A DNA stretch of 64,000 nucleotides from Solirubrum puertoriconensis (GTDB lineage: Bacteria > Bacteroidota > Bacteroidia > Cytophagales > Hymenobacteraceae), in NCBI RefSeq assembly GCF_001483135.1, contig NZ_LNAL01000006.1:620003-684002 (forward strand), read 5' to 3'. Shown one piece after another: positions 42,225 through 50,423 of the stretch. The number at the start of each line of letters is the position of its first letter. The first letter of the stretch is position 1. The position numbers and the translations under genes are program-made. Under the pieces are notes generated by a model. The model made no database searches. It was given only the letters and a program-made list of their open reading frames with translations, and was not told the origin of the DNA.

Positions 42225-44073
42225 CATCGAGGTCGGCATCGAGCTGTTGCAGGCGGGCGGCCCACTCGGCTAGTTGCTGGTGGGTGCCGCTGCCGCTGTT
42301 CATCTGCTCCACGAGCTGCTTTTTTTCGTCTTCGAGCTGGCCAATGGCGGCTTCCAGCTGCTCGTATTCTTTTTTCTCGGCAAAGGAGGCCCGGCGGGCT
42401 TTGCTAGGTGCCGAAGCCGGAGTGGCCGCTACCGCTGCGGCATCCTTGGCTGCTTTGGCCGCGGCCGCGGCGGCTTCGGTAGCCTGCTGATCCTTGAGAA
42501 ACTGGCGGTAGTCGGTGTAGTTGCCGGGGAACAGGCGCACGCGCCCGCCGGGCTCCAGCACCAGCAGTTGCTCTACCAGCCGGTCCATAAAGTACCGGTC
42601 GTGCGATACGAGTACCAAGCACCCGGCGAAGTTGAGCAGGAAGTCTTCCAGAATGTTGAGCGTCACGATGTCTAGGTCGTTCGTGGGCTCGTCGAGAATC
42701 AGGAAGTTGGGATTCTTGATGAGTACGCGCAGTAGCTGCAAGCGCCGCTTTTCGCCCCCGCTGAGCTTGCCCACCAAGGTGTATTGCTGCGCCGGCGGAA
42801 ACAAGAAATGTTGCAGCAGCTGCGACGCGGTGAGCACAGAGCCATCGGCCATTTCCACCACCTCGGCTACTTCCTTCACCACGTCAATCACGCGCTGATC
42901 GTCGGTGTACTGTAGCTCTTGCTGCGTGTAGTAACCGAACACGGTGGTTTGGCCGGCCTCCACTTCGCCGCTATCGGGCTGCAGGCGCTGCGTAAGAATG
43001 TTGAGCAGGGTGGTTTTGCCGGCGCCGTTGGGCCCCACAATACCTAGGCGCTCCTTCTTGCGGAACACGTGGCTGAAATCATTCAGCACGGTTTTCTCGC
43101 CGAAACGCTTCATCAGGTGTTTGGCCTCGAGCACCTTGTTACCCTGGCGCGTCGATTTCACCGACAGCTCTACCTGCTGCTGAGGGCCGCGGCCTTTGGC
43201 TTTTTCTTGAGTGTCGTAAAACGCCTCGATGCGGGCTTTTTGCTTGGTGCCGCGGGCTTGCGGCTGGCGGCGCATCCACTCAAGCTCCTTGCGTAACAGG
43301 TTGCGGGCTTTTTCTACCTCGGCGGCTTCCATTAGCTCGCGCTCGGCCTTTTTCTCTACGTAGTAAGCGTAGTTGCCTTGGTAGCGGTGCACCTGGCCGC
43401 GGTCGAGCTCCACAATTTCGTTGGCCACGCGGTCGAGAAAGTACCTGTCGTGGGTTACCATCAACAGCGTGAGGGTGGGGGAGGCCAAGCGGTTTTCGAG
43501 CCACTCAATGGTATCGAGGTCGAGGTGGTTGGTGGGCTCGTCGAGAATGATGATTTCCGGTTCCTCAATCAGCAAGCGGGCCAGGGCCACGCGCTTTTGC
43601 TGCCCACCCGACAGCGAACCTACCCGCTGTTCGAGGTCGTGGATGCCCAGCTGACCTAGGATTTGCCGCACCTGCGCCTCGTAATCCCAGGCATTCAAAG
43701 CATCCATGCGCTGCAGAGCGTGCTGCAGCTCGGTAGGGTCGGCGGCGTCGCCTTTCAGCATCAGGCGCTCGTAGTCGCGCACGGCCTCAAGGGTGGCGTT
43801 TTCGCCCGCGAAAATGCTCTGCTGAACAGTGAGGTTGTTATCGAAGGTGGGTTGCTGCGACAAAAAGCCCAGGCGCATGCCGTTGCGCATGCTCACCAAG
43901 CCGGTGTCGGGCGGCTCGAGCCCGGCCAGCACCCGCAGCAGCGAGGTTTTGCCCGACCCGTTTACGCCCACCAGCGCCACGCGCTGGCCTTGTTGCAACC
44001 CAAACGACAAATCGCGGAACAACCAGCGGTCCGCGTAATTCTTCGATATATTCTCAGCCGACAGCAGATTCAT
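42181..44073 (-). CDS. ABC-F family ATPase (Uup/EttA-like)
   Basis: A 630-residue protein with two nucleotide-binding domains and no membrane segment. Domain 1 has GVNGSGKTS, LSGGQQKRVALARL and IIILDEPTNHLD; the linker is charged; domain 2 has GPNGAGKTT, LSGGEKRRLQLL and LILDEPTNDLD. A C-terminal coiled-coil extension (about 540-630) with KKEYEQLEAAIGQLEDEKKQ fits Uup. ABC-F proteins act on ribosomes or DNA. The ATG is 6 nt from an exact TACCTTTG element. Confidence 0.93.
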   Translation of the reverse strand: MNLLSAENISKNYADRWLFRDLSFGLQQGQRVALVGVNGSGKTSLLRVLAGLEPPDTGLVSMRNGMRLGFLSQQPTFDNNLTVQQSIFAGENATLEAVRDYERLMLKGDAADPTELQHALQRMDALNAWDYEAQVRQILGQLGIHDLEQRVGSLSGGQQKRVALARLLIEEPEIIILDEPTNHLDLDTIEWLENRLASPTLTLLMVTHDRYFLDRVANEIVELDRGQVHRYQGNYAYYVEKKAERELMEAAEVEKARNLLRKELEWMRRQPQARGTKQKARIEAFYDTQEKAKGRGPQQQVELSVKSTRQGNKVLEAKHLMKRFGEKTVLNDFSHVFRKKERLGIVGPNGAGKTTLLNILTQRLQPDSGEVEAGQTTVFGYYTQQELQYTDDQRVIDVVKEVAEVVEMADGSVLTASQLLQHFLFPPAQQYTLVGKLSGGEKRRLQLLRVLIKNPNFLILDEPTNDLDIVTLNILEDFLLNFAGCLVLVSHDRYFMDRLVEQLLVLEPGGRVRLFPGNYTDYRQFLKDQQATEAAAAAAKAAKDAAAVAATPASAPSKARRASFAEKKEYEQLEAAIGQLEDEKKQLVEQMNSGSGTHQQLAEWAARLQQLDADLDAKGERWLELAELVG

Positions 44074-44078
44074 ACTTG

Positions 44079-44086
44079 CAAAGGTA
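44079..44086 (-). promoter_or_regulatory. -7 element TACCTTTG directly upstream of the ABC-F gene
   Basis: An exact match on the minus strand that ends 6 nt before the start codon, consistent with a leaderless mRNA. Confidence 0.55.
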
Positions 44087-44344
44087 GATCACGAATCCGC
44101 ACCGATTTCTGAGGGGCCGCCGATTTCGGCGACCGAGGCTGCACCATGCCAAGCCGCCGTAGCCGACCAAATGCCTTCGCCGCCCTCAAATACGATGCTT
44201 CGGATACAAACCGCTTGCCCCGGCAATTTGTGCCACCATATCGGCGCTAGCCCAAAACGGAAAGCACGCGCTGGCACCGACCCCCAATGAGCCGCTACCG
44301 ACGCGTGCTGTGCGTCCGCTCCAAAAGAGGCAGTAAAAGCCAGG

Positions 44345-44584
44345 TCAGATAACGCGCACCCGATCTACGTGCACATCGTCGCGCAAAATCTCGAGGCCTT
44401 TGTAGGCTAGGGGGCGGCCCGTGTTGGTGGTTAAGTCGCCACCGTCGGCGTGCAAGCCGGCTACATCGAGCACTAGCTGCGTGTACTTCCGCTCACCAAG
44501 TTCGATGGCTACCGGACGGCCTTGTTCAGTATTGTAATGAGCAAGCGCCTGGTCGATTTCCTCCAGAATGACGCTTCGGTTCAT
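44345..44584 (-). CDS. Small conserved-type protein, unknown
   Basis: A 79-residue ORF: MNRSVILEEIDQALAHYNTE, then QGRPVAIELGERKYTQLVLD and a short C-terminus with HVDRVRVI. A longer start at 44617 adds 11 residues. It is hydrophilic and mixed alpha/beta, with no signal. It stands alone between the ABC-F gene and murI. Not recognised; a real gene is likely from composition. Confidence 0.65.
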   Translation of the reverse strand: MNRSVILEEIDQALAHYNTEQGRPVAIELGERKYTQLVLDVAGLHADGGDLTTNTGRPLAYKGLEILRDDVHVDRVRVI

Positions 44585-44826
44585 ATAAGCAGAAGTAGTT
44601 TGCTGAGCAACATACACAATTGCTGCGAAATGCTATAGGGGCAAAGTAGCCAACCCCGTAAGCAAGGCTGCGCTAATACATCTACTGCGTAGCACGTAGG
44701 TGCTGCCACGCACTTTGCTGGCCTAGGTAACAGGAATTGCGGGGTGTTCCGCCTCAATGTTCAGTTGCTTGCTGCAAGGCTATTGGGCCAGAGGCTACCT
44801 AGGGCAGTTGCACTGCAAAAGCGCTG

Positions 44827-44834
44827 TAACTTCG
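44827..44834 (+). promoter_or_regulatory. -7-like element TAACTTCG upstream of murI
   Basis: One mismatch to TAnnTTTG; ends 6 nt before the ATG at 44840, the same spacing as other leaderless candidates. Confidence 0.4.
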
Positions 44835-44839
44835 GGCCC

Positions 44840-45670
44840 ATGTCTGTACTTGCATCCATGCCCGATTCGCGCCCTATTGGAGTATTTGATAGCGGTATTG
44901 GGGGCCTGACGGTGGCCCGCGCCGTAAACCAGTTGTTGCCCCACGAGCGGCTGGTATACTTTGGCGATACCGCCCACTTGCCCTACGGCGACAAATCGAC
45001 AGCGGCTATCCAGGCTTATAGCGTGAAGATTTGCGATTTGCTGCTGCGCCAGCACTGCAAGGTTATTCTGATTGCCTGCAACTCGGCCTCGGCGGCCGCC
45101 TACGAGTTGGTACGCGAGTATGTAGGCTCCAAGGCCCGCGTGCTGAACGTTATCGACCCAATTGTGCAGCAAGTAGGCTTGCACTACGCCGGCCGCGAGG
45201 TAGGCCTTATCGGCACCAAGCAAACCGTGGGCTCCAACGTGTACCGCAAAAAGCTCGATCAGCTCGACCGAGACATCCGCTTGCACGCGTTGGCCACGCC
45301 CTTGCTGGCCCCCATGATTGAAGAAGGCTTTGTGCGCGGAGCTGTTAGCCAAAGCGTCATCAACACGTACCTCTCCGACGGTGCCCTGGAGGGCATTGAG
45401 GCACTGGTGTTGGCCTGCACACACTACCCGCTTATTCGGGAGCAAATAGCGGAGTATTACCAAGGGCAGGTTGATGTGCTCGATCCGTCCGACTCGGTTG
45501 CGCTTGCCTTGCAACACCTGCTGCAAACCCATGGTTTGTCGGCTTCGCCAGCCGAGCGCCCGCCGCAGCACCACTTCTACGTGTCCGATTTTACGCCTTC
45601 GTTCGAAGAAAGCACCCGACTATTTTTTGGGCAGGAGGTAAACCTCGAGCATTACCCGCTTTGGGAGTAG
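44840..45670 (+). CDS. murI: Glutamate racemase
   Basis: A 276-residue enzyme making D-glutamate for peptidoglycan. It has IGVFDSGIGGLTVARAV, LPYGDKS, and the two catalytic cysteines C80 (LIACNSASAA) and C193 (LACTHYPLIR). The ATG at 44840 is chosen; 44858 is an alternative. The longest ORF starts at 44744, upstream of the promoter element. Confidence 0.95.
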   Translation: MSVLASMPDSRPIGVFDSGIGGLTVARAVNQLLPHERLVYFGDTAHLPYGDKSTAAIQAYSVKICDLLLRQHCKVILIACNSASAAAYELVREYVGSKARVLNVIDPIVQQVGLHYAGREVGLIGTKQTVGSNVYRKKLDQLDRDIRLHALATPLLAPMIEEGFVRGAVSQSVINTYLSDGALEGIEALVLACTHYPLIREQIAEYYQGQVDVLDPSDSVALALQHLLQTHGLSASPAERPPQHHFYVSDFTPSFEESTRLFFGQEVNLEHYPLWE

Positions 45671-45935
45671 GGGCCGCAACCTAATTCATTGTATTACAGT
45701 CCGGCTTCGTCTTCAGGCGGGGTCGGGCTTTTTGTTTGAAGTTGAGACAGCCAACTGCCGAGCTTGCACTTTACGGTTAGAGTTTAATCTTTTTAGGAAA
45801 ATACATTCAAAATGTTGAATAATTAGAATATTCAATTACGTTTACACAATAGCATTTATCTTATTTATTGATGGATGCTACAATGAATGATTGTCAGTTT
45901 TAGCTGCCCCGCATTGGGGCCTAACCCTAGGTGTT
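45671..45935. promoter_or_regulatory. AT-rich control region upstream of csgE, with TTGAA/TTCAA half-sites
   Basis: 265 bp with no ORF. A weak hairpin with a T run near 45696-45733 may end murI. In the AT-rich part, TTCAA (45806-45810), TTGAAT (45815-45820) and ATTCAA (45830-45835) form two overlapping inverted repeats, a possible operator for the curli genes. The binding protein is unknown. Confidence 0.45.
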
Positions 45936-46556
45936 ATGAAAGCACCCGCTGCTTGGCCCATACCTCCGGTACCTACCGTTTGTTGGTGGCGCCCGTGGTT
46001 GTTGGCAGTAGCTAGCGTAGCGCTGTTTTGGTCGGCCGCATTGCCTGCCCACGCCCAGGCCGAGAAGAAAGTACCTACCCGCACCGATGCCCCCAGCCAG
46101 CGGGCCGCTGTGCCCGCTCGCGAAAACAAATCGGCGCCGCTGCCGCCCAAAAAGCTCGAGGAGGCTTTGCAGTTGCTGCTCAGCGCCGACTCGGTGCGTA
46201 AGAGTGCGCCCAGGGCCCTAGGGCCTGAGTCGGCGGGCTTGGTTATCGACCAAACCATCACCAAAATCGGCCACGACTTCTACGATGCCTTTTATGCCGT
46301 GTTCGAGCCGCCACCCGGCGTAAGCGAGTACTCCGTGGTAATTGCCGAGCGCCCCGCGCGTATGGGCAACTCCGCCTTGGTGGTCGTATCCGTCGACAAC
46401 ACCGAACTGCTGGAAATGCCCATGCAGGCGCGTTACGACGTGATTGAGGCCTCGGCCGCCGATGCCGCCGCATCTGTGTATGGCTACCTCGAATCGGTGC
46501 GCAACCTCAGTCAGCAACTCGAGCAAGGCGAATTGCGCGGCACGGCGCAGTACTAG
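45936..46556 (+). CDS. csgE: CsgE-family curli assembly protein
   Basis: A 206-residue secreted protein. A signal/anchor lies at about residues 18-40, followed by a Lys/Pro-rich linker and the CsgE domain at about 95-195 (LVIDQTITKIGHDFYDAFYA, YSVVIAERPARMGNSALVVV, AAASVYGYL). In E. coli, CsgE is a periplasmic adaptor that gates CsgG and feeds curlin. Start at 45936 just after a CCTAGG. It opens the cluster csgE-csgF-csgG with gaps of 38 and 56 bp. Confidence 0.92.
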   Translation: MKAPAAWPIPPVPTVCWWRPWLLAVASVALFWSAALPAHAQAEKKVPTRTDAPSQRAAVPARENKSAPLPPKKLEEALQLLLSADSVRKSAPRALGPESAGLVIDQTITKIGHDFYDAFYAVFEPPPGVSEYSVVIAERPARMGNSALVVVSVDNTELLEMPMQARYDVIEASAADAAASVYGYLESVRNLSQQLEQGELRGTAQY

Positions 46557-46594
46557 GCTGCTACCCCTTTTATTCTTCCACCTTACCCCACCTG

Positions 46595-47041
46595 ATGTTT
46601 ATGAAAATATGGTTTACCGGATTTGTGTGGTTGCTACTGGGGCTGCTGGCTCGCCCCGCCGCTGCCCAGGACTTGGTGTATGAGCCTAAAAATCCTTCGT
46701 TTGGGGGCGGCAATACCTTCAACTACCAATGGTTGTTGAGTTCAGCCTCGGCCCAAAACACCATTGAGGATACCAACGCGCGCAACGGCGGCCTAGAGCG
46801 CGAAAACGCCGATCCGCTCACCAGTTTTGCCGACAACCTGAACAAGCAGCTGCTGGCTCAGCTCACCAACCGCTTTATTACCTCGCAGTTTGGCAGCGGC
46901 ACCGGCCCCGTGAAGCCGGGCAGCTACACCGTGGGCATTTACCAGATTGAAGTGGTACCCGGCTCCAACGGCGTCACAATCAAAATCACCGACTCGGGCA
47001 CTGGTAACCAAACCACCGTTACCATTCCCAACGTGCCCTAG
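46595..47041 (+). CDS. csgF: CsgF-family curli assembly protein
   Basis: A 148-residue secreted protein: signal peptide (FMKIWFTGFVWLLLGLLARP, ending AAAQ), then the CsgF signature DLVYEPKNPSFGGGNTFNYQ directly at the mature N-terminus, a helical middle and a beta-rich end. CsgF plugs the CsgG pore from outside and couples nucleation to secretion. Stop TAG is inside CCTAGG (47037-47042). ATG 46601 is an alternative start. Confidence 0.93.
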   Translation: MFMKIWFTGFVWLLLGLLARPAAAQDLVYEPKNPSFGGGNTFNYQWLLSSASAQNTIEDTNARNGGLERENADPLTSFADNLNKQLLAQLTNRFITSQFGSGTGPVKPGSYTVGIYQIEVVPGSNGVTIKITDSGTGNQTTVTIPNVP

Positions 47042-47097
47042 GTGGCGCATTGCCTGCGGTTTCTCTCTACCTCCCAGCTTTATTGCCCGCCAAACGT

Positions 47098-48507
47098 ATG
47101 AACACTTTGCTGTTGCGCCCTGCGCACCGGCTGGCACTGGCGGCCACGCTCGTGGCCGGCGGGTGCGCGCCGTATTTTCACCAGCCCCTCGGTACCCAAC
47201 CCGCCCGCCTAGGTGCCGAAGTAAACGCCAACGCCGAACTACGCGACCTGCCCCAACCGCGCGAAAAAGCCGTAGTGGCCGTTTACAAGTTTCGCGACCA
47301 AACCGGGCAGTACAAACCCACTTCCAGTGGCTCTAGCTTCTCCACAGCCGTAACACAGGGCACCACCACCATTCTGATGCGGGCCTTGGAAGAATCGCGC
47401 TGGTTTGATGCCATTGAGCGCGAAAACTTAAGCAACCTGCTGAACGAGCGTAAAATTATCCGCTCAACGCGCGCCGAGTATTCGGAGCAAACCGGCCAGC
47501 GCCAACCGCCGCTGCCGCCGCTGCTCTTTGCGGGCGTAATCCTCGAAGGCGGCATCATCTCATACGATGCCAACATACTGACGGGCGGCGCCGGGCTGCG
47601 CTACTTCGGCGCCGGGGCCTCGGGCCAGTACCGCCAAGACCGCGTAACCGTGTACCTGCGTGCCATCAGCACGGCCAATGGGCGCGTGCTCAAAACCGTG
47701 TACACCAGCAAAACCATTCTGTCGCAGCAGGTCGATGCCGGCTTGTTTCGCTTCGTGAACTTTAAGCGTCTGCTCGAAACCGAAACCGGCTTTACTTACA
47801 ACGAGCCCAGCGAAATGGCTGTTAAGGAGGCCATCGAGAAATCGGTGCGGGCCATGGTGTTTGAGGGCATCAAGGACGGTTTGTGGGCGCCCCGCAACCC
47901 CGAGGAAGCGAACGGCCCAGGGATGCGCGCCTACCTGCAGGAAAAGGAAGAGAACCTAACCGTTGATGTGCTCGGCCGCGACATGCGCCCGCGCCGTAGC
48001 ACCTTGGGTATTGGCCTCTCGGCAGGCCTGCAGCGTTACAGCGGCGATTTTGCCAACCCGCTCATTCGGCCGCAAGGCGCGCTTACACTGCGCTACCAAC
48101 TGGGCACGGGTCGCTGGAGCGCCTTTGCAGCCGTAGGTCGGGGGCAGCTTTCAGCCGAAAAGTACCTCGATCGTACGCTTAATTACACGGAAGGGGGCAT
48201 CAGCTACCGGCTGTTCCCGCTTGATGCATTTACACCTGTGGTGTTTGCGGGCGGCGGCGTAACGCTGCCCTTGCGCGTGCGGGGCGGTGCGCCAACCTCG
48301 CCCGTGCCGCATACCTTATTTGGCCTAGGTGCCGAACTGCTTCTGACCAAGCGCTTGGGGCTTAATGCCAGCTTGGAAAACCGCTATTTCCTCAGCGATA
48401 AGCTCGACAATATGCCCCATGGCTCTTACAACGACTACACTTGGGGGGGGCGCGTAGGGTTTACGTACTACTTAGGAGCCGCCACTTCCGCACGCAAAGA
48501 CAAATAG
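47098..48507 (+). CDS. csgG: CsgG-type curli export pore lipoprotein with C-terminal barrel-like domain
   Basis: A 469-residue lipoprotein, far longer than E. coli CsgG (277). The lipobox ends at Cys23 (LVAGGC). The CsgG domain spans about 30-285 (AVVAVYKFRDQTGQYKPTSS, FDAIERENLSNLLNERKIIR, EGGIISYDANILTGG, KTVYTSKTILSQ). Residues about 305-469 form an alternating, aromatic-ended segment (LGIGLSAGLQRYSGDF, YRLFPLDAFTPVVFAGGG, VGFTYYLG) like an OmpA/OmpW-type barrel. It should form the outer-membrane curlin pore; the extra domain's job is unknown. Confidence 0.93.
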   Translation: MNTLLLRPAHRLALAATLVAGGCAPYFHQPLGTQPARLGAEVNANAELRDLPQPREKAVVAVYKFRDQTGQYKPTSSGSSFSTAVTQGTTTILMRALEESRWFDAIERENLSNLLNERKIIRSTRAEYSEQTGQRQPPLPPLLFAGVILEGGIISYDANILTGGAGLRYFGAGASGQYRQDRVTVYLRAISTANGRVLKTVYTSKTILSQQVDAGLFRFVNFKRLLETETGFTYNEPSEMAVKEAIEKSVRAMVFEGIKDGLWAPRNPEEANGPGMRAYLQEKEENLTVDVLGRDMRPRRSTLGIGLSAGLQRYSGDFANPLIRPQGALTLRYQLGTGRWSAFAAVGRGQLSAEKYLDRTLNYTEGGISYRLFPLDAFTPVVFAGGGVTLPLRVRGGAPTSPVPHTLFGLGAELLLTKRLGLNASLENRYFLSDKLDNMPHGSYNDYTWGGRVGFTYYLGAATSARKDK

Positions 48508-48709
48508 CTCCACTATCAATAAACTGATAATTAATAACTTAAGCGTTAATTCTAGCTATTAAACAATATTGAGAAAAAATTGAATAAAAAATTTACTCGA
48601 CAGTATTTGAATATTAGGAAAGCTTCATATATTTGAACTGTCTATCCGGAAAAGACAAAAACTACTTACAAAATTTATAGTACAACACATCCCCAAACCT
48701 TCCAACATC
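48508..48709. promoter_or_regulatory. AT-rich control region upstream of the first curlin gene
   Basis: 202 bp, strongly AT-rich, no ORF. Three TTGAA sites at 48580, 48607 and 48633 are 27 and 26 bp apart on the same strand, about two and a half helical turns. Possible operator array or A-tract promoter; tentative. Confidence 0.4.
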
Positions 48710-49375
48710 ATGAAAAAAATTCAACTTCTTGCTGCTGCATTGCTGATCTCGGGCGCTGCTTTCGCTCAAACTACTCCTAACGCTAAACCCGCTGCTCAAG
48801 GCCGTACCGCTGGCATCCGCGCGTTGCCTGGCAACGTACAAATTGGTGCCACCAGCCGCAACAGCGTCCTCGTTGACAATGATTCGTATCTGCAACAAAT
48901 TGGCACTAATAACTACGGCAGCGTAAGCCAGATTGGTACCGACCACAGCGCCGATATGTATCAGAACGGCACGGGCAACGATGCTTACCAGACGCAGCGC
49001 GGTGTATCGCCAATCAACGGCGGCAATGTGGCTTATTCTTCGCAATACGGCACCCGCAACTACGTTGACCAAGATCAGAACGGTTACCGCCAGGAGGCTA
49101 TTGTAGAACAAGGCGCTGCAGGTGCTAACGTAACCGAGAACTACGCAGTACAAGAGCAAGACGGTGATTTCAACTACGGCTTCATCGACCAAGACAGCGA
49201 CCGTAACTTCGCTCACCAGAAGCAATCTAACACTGCTTTCTCGGGCGATGGCAACTTTGCCGACACCCGCCAAGGCAACGGAGTTGCCGGCTCGGGCAAC
49301 GCCGACCGTCAGTGGAGCCAAGTGGTACAGAGCGGCAACGGCAACGCCGCTATCGTTCGCCAAGACCACGACTAA
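48710..49375 (+). CDS. Curlin-repeat amyloid subunit (CsgA-like)
   Basis: A 221-residue secreted protein with signal peptide MKKIQLLAAALLISGAAFAQ. The mature part has about eight curlin repeats of the type QxGxxNxAxxxQxG, for example YLQQIGTNNYGSVSQIGTDH and YQNGTGNDAYQTQRG. Later units are acidic and less regular (QEQDGDFNYGFIDQDSDRN). It is likely the main fibre subunit, secreted through CsgG. A terminator follows at 49411. Whether it is major or minor subunit is inferred from order. Confidence 0.88.
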   Translation: MKKIQLLAAALLISGAAFAQTTPNAKPAAQGRTAGIRALPGNVQIGATSRNSVLVDNDSYLQQIGTNNYGSVSQIGTDHSADMYQNGTGNDAYQTQRGVSPINGGNVAYSSQYGTRNYVDQDQNGYRQEAIVEQGAAGANVTENYAVQEQDGDFNYGFIDQDSDRNFAHQKQSNTAFSGDGNFADTRQGNGVAGSGNADRQWSQVVQSGNGNAAIVRQDHD

Positions 49376-49410
49376 CAGCTAAGCGCGGGTGCGCTATAAC
49401 ACCCTTAGCA

Positions 49411-49441
49411 CCGGATCCGCTTGCTCGGCAAGCGGGTCCGG
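49411..49441 (+). terminator. Terminator between the curlin genes
   Basis: 13-bp arms 49411-49423 and 49429-49441 with one G-T pair and loop ctcgg, followed by tttgct. Confidence 0.8.
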
Positions 49442-49476
49442 TTTGCTAGGTTACGGCGTACCCATTAGCCAAAGCC

Positions 49477-50058
49477 ATGAGCAAATTATTGGCACTTTTG
49501 ACCGGGGGCTTGCTGATGATCGGCACAGCCCCGGCCTGGGCCCAGCAACGGGCAAGCGAAGCAGCCGGCGCCGAGCAACGCTTGGCCGAGGAAATCGGGC
49601 TGGAGAGGTTGCCCGCGGCGGCGCCGAGCCCTCTGAACGCCAACAACGTGGCTACACTGCAGCAGCAGGGGGTAGAAAACCGCGCGCAAGCCGTTCAAAA
49701 TAACCCGGGTTTACTCTCCAACCTAGCCTTAATTCGGCAGGTAGGCGCCAGCAACGAAGCTCAGCTTAGCCAAACCGGCAGCGGCAACCGATCCACGGTG
49801 CAGCAGCAGGGCAACCGCAACCACGTATCGAGTTCGGTGGTCGGCAACGACAACGAAATTGAGGTAGTGCAACGCGGTAGCCAGAACGTCGTCAGCAGCG
49901 AAGTAGTGAACGACGGGCGGCAGTACACCATTCTGCAGCAGGGCAGCAACAACCGGCTGAATCAGGTGGAAACTTCGCCTGCTTCGCCCAAAGGCTACAC
50001 CGTGGAGATGCGCGGCAACGGCATCAACATCACGATTGAGCAGGGCAAAGCCTGGTAG
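49477..50058 (+). CDS. Second curlin-repeat protein (CsgB-like)
   Basis: A 193-residue secreted protein with signal peptide (MSKLLALLTGGLLMIGTAPA, ending WAQ), a helical alanine/glutamate segment (about 25-50), then five or six degenerate curlin units (QLSQTGSGNRSTVQQQGNRN, VVQRGSQNVVSSEVV, ILQQGSNNRLNQ, MRGNGINITIEQG). It is less regular than the first curlin and has the helical leader, so a nucleator (CsgB-like) role is plausible but unproven. Its own terminator lies at 50076. Confidence 0.85.
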   Translation: MSKLLALLTGGLLMIGTAPAWAQQRASEAAGAEQRLAEEIGLERLPAAAPSPLNANNVATLQQQGVENRAQAVQNNPGLLSNLALIRQVGASNEAQLSQTGSGNRSTVQQQGNRNHVSSSVVGNDNEIEVVQRGSQNVVSSEVVNDGRQYTILQQGSNNRLNQVETSPASPKGYTVEMRGNGINITIEQGKAW

Positions 50059-50423
50059 CTGTTAGCCACCGGCCGCCCGGGCTAGCGCAACATAAACGTA
50101 GCGCTAGCCCGGGTTAGGCGCGGCAGATGCAGTAAATAAATACATATGAATAATCGAATTTATATTTTACCTTACCTCATCCGTGCCGCTCAGCCGAATG
50201 TGGTTCGCGTGCTTTGCTTTGTTGGCTTGCCCCCGTTGGGCTAAGCCGTGCCGATGTGCGCAAAATTGCATTGGGCGGTTGGTGCCGCCCTTGGCCAGCA
50301 CAGCGTTGGCTACCAGGGGAGCCGTGCCCTAGGTGCCAAGGCAACTGGCCTGCGTGGGCCGCAACTTGCCCCCTTCTTGCATAACCCGCAGTATTGCTAC
50401 TTCTACTACATCCTCCTTCCACC
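50059..50423 (+). other. 365-bp intergenic region with terminator and AT-rich segment
   Basis: Holds the terminator of the second curlin gene (50076-50113), a short AT-rich stretch near 50130-50175 and one CCTAGG at 50328. No ORF with coding character. Confidence 0.6.
50076..50113 (+). terminator. Terminator after the second curlin gene
   Basis: 13-bp perfect arms cccgggctagcgc (50076-50088) and gcgctagcccggg (50101-50113), loop 12 nt. Confidence 0.8.

Noticed and set aside
44089-44277. 62-residue minus-strand ORF between the ABC-F gene and the small gene
   Set aside because: Sequence looks slightly protein-like (FRFGLAPIWWHKLP) but has no promoter, ribosome site or neighbour support; possibly a gene remnant, not called.
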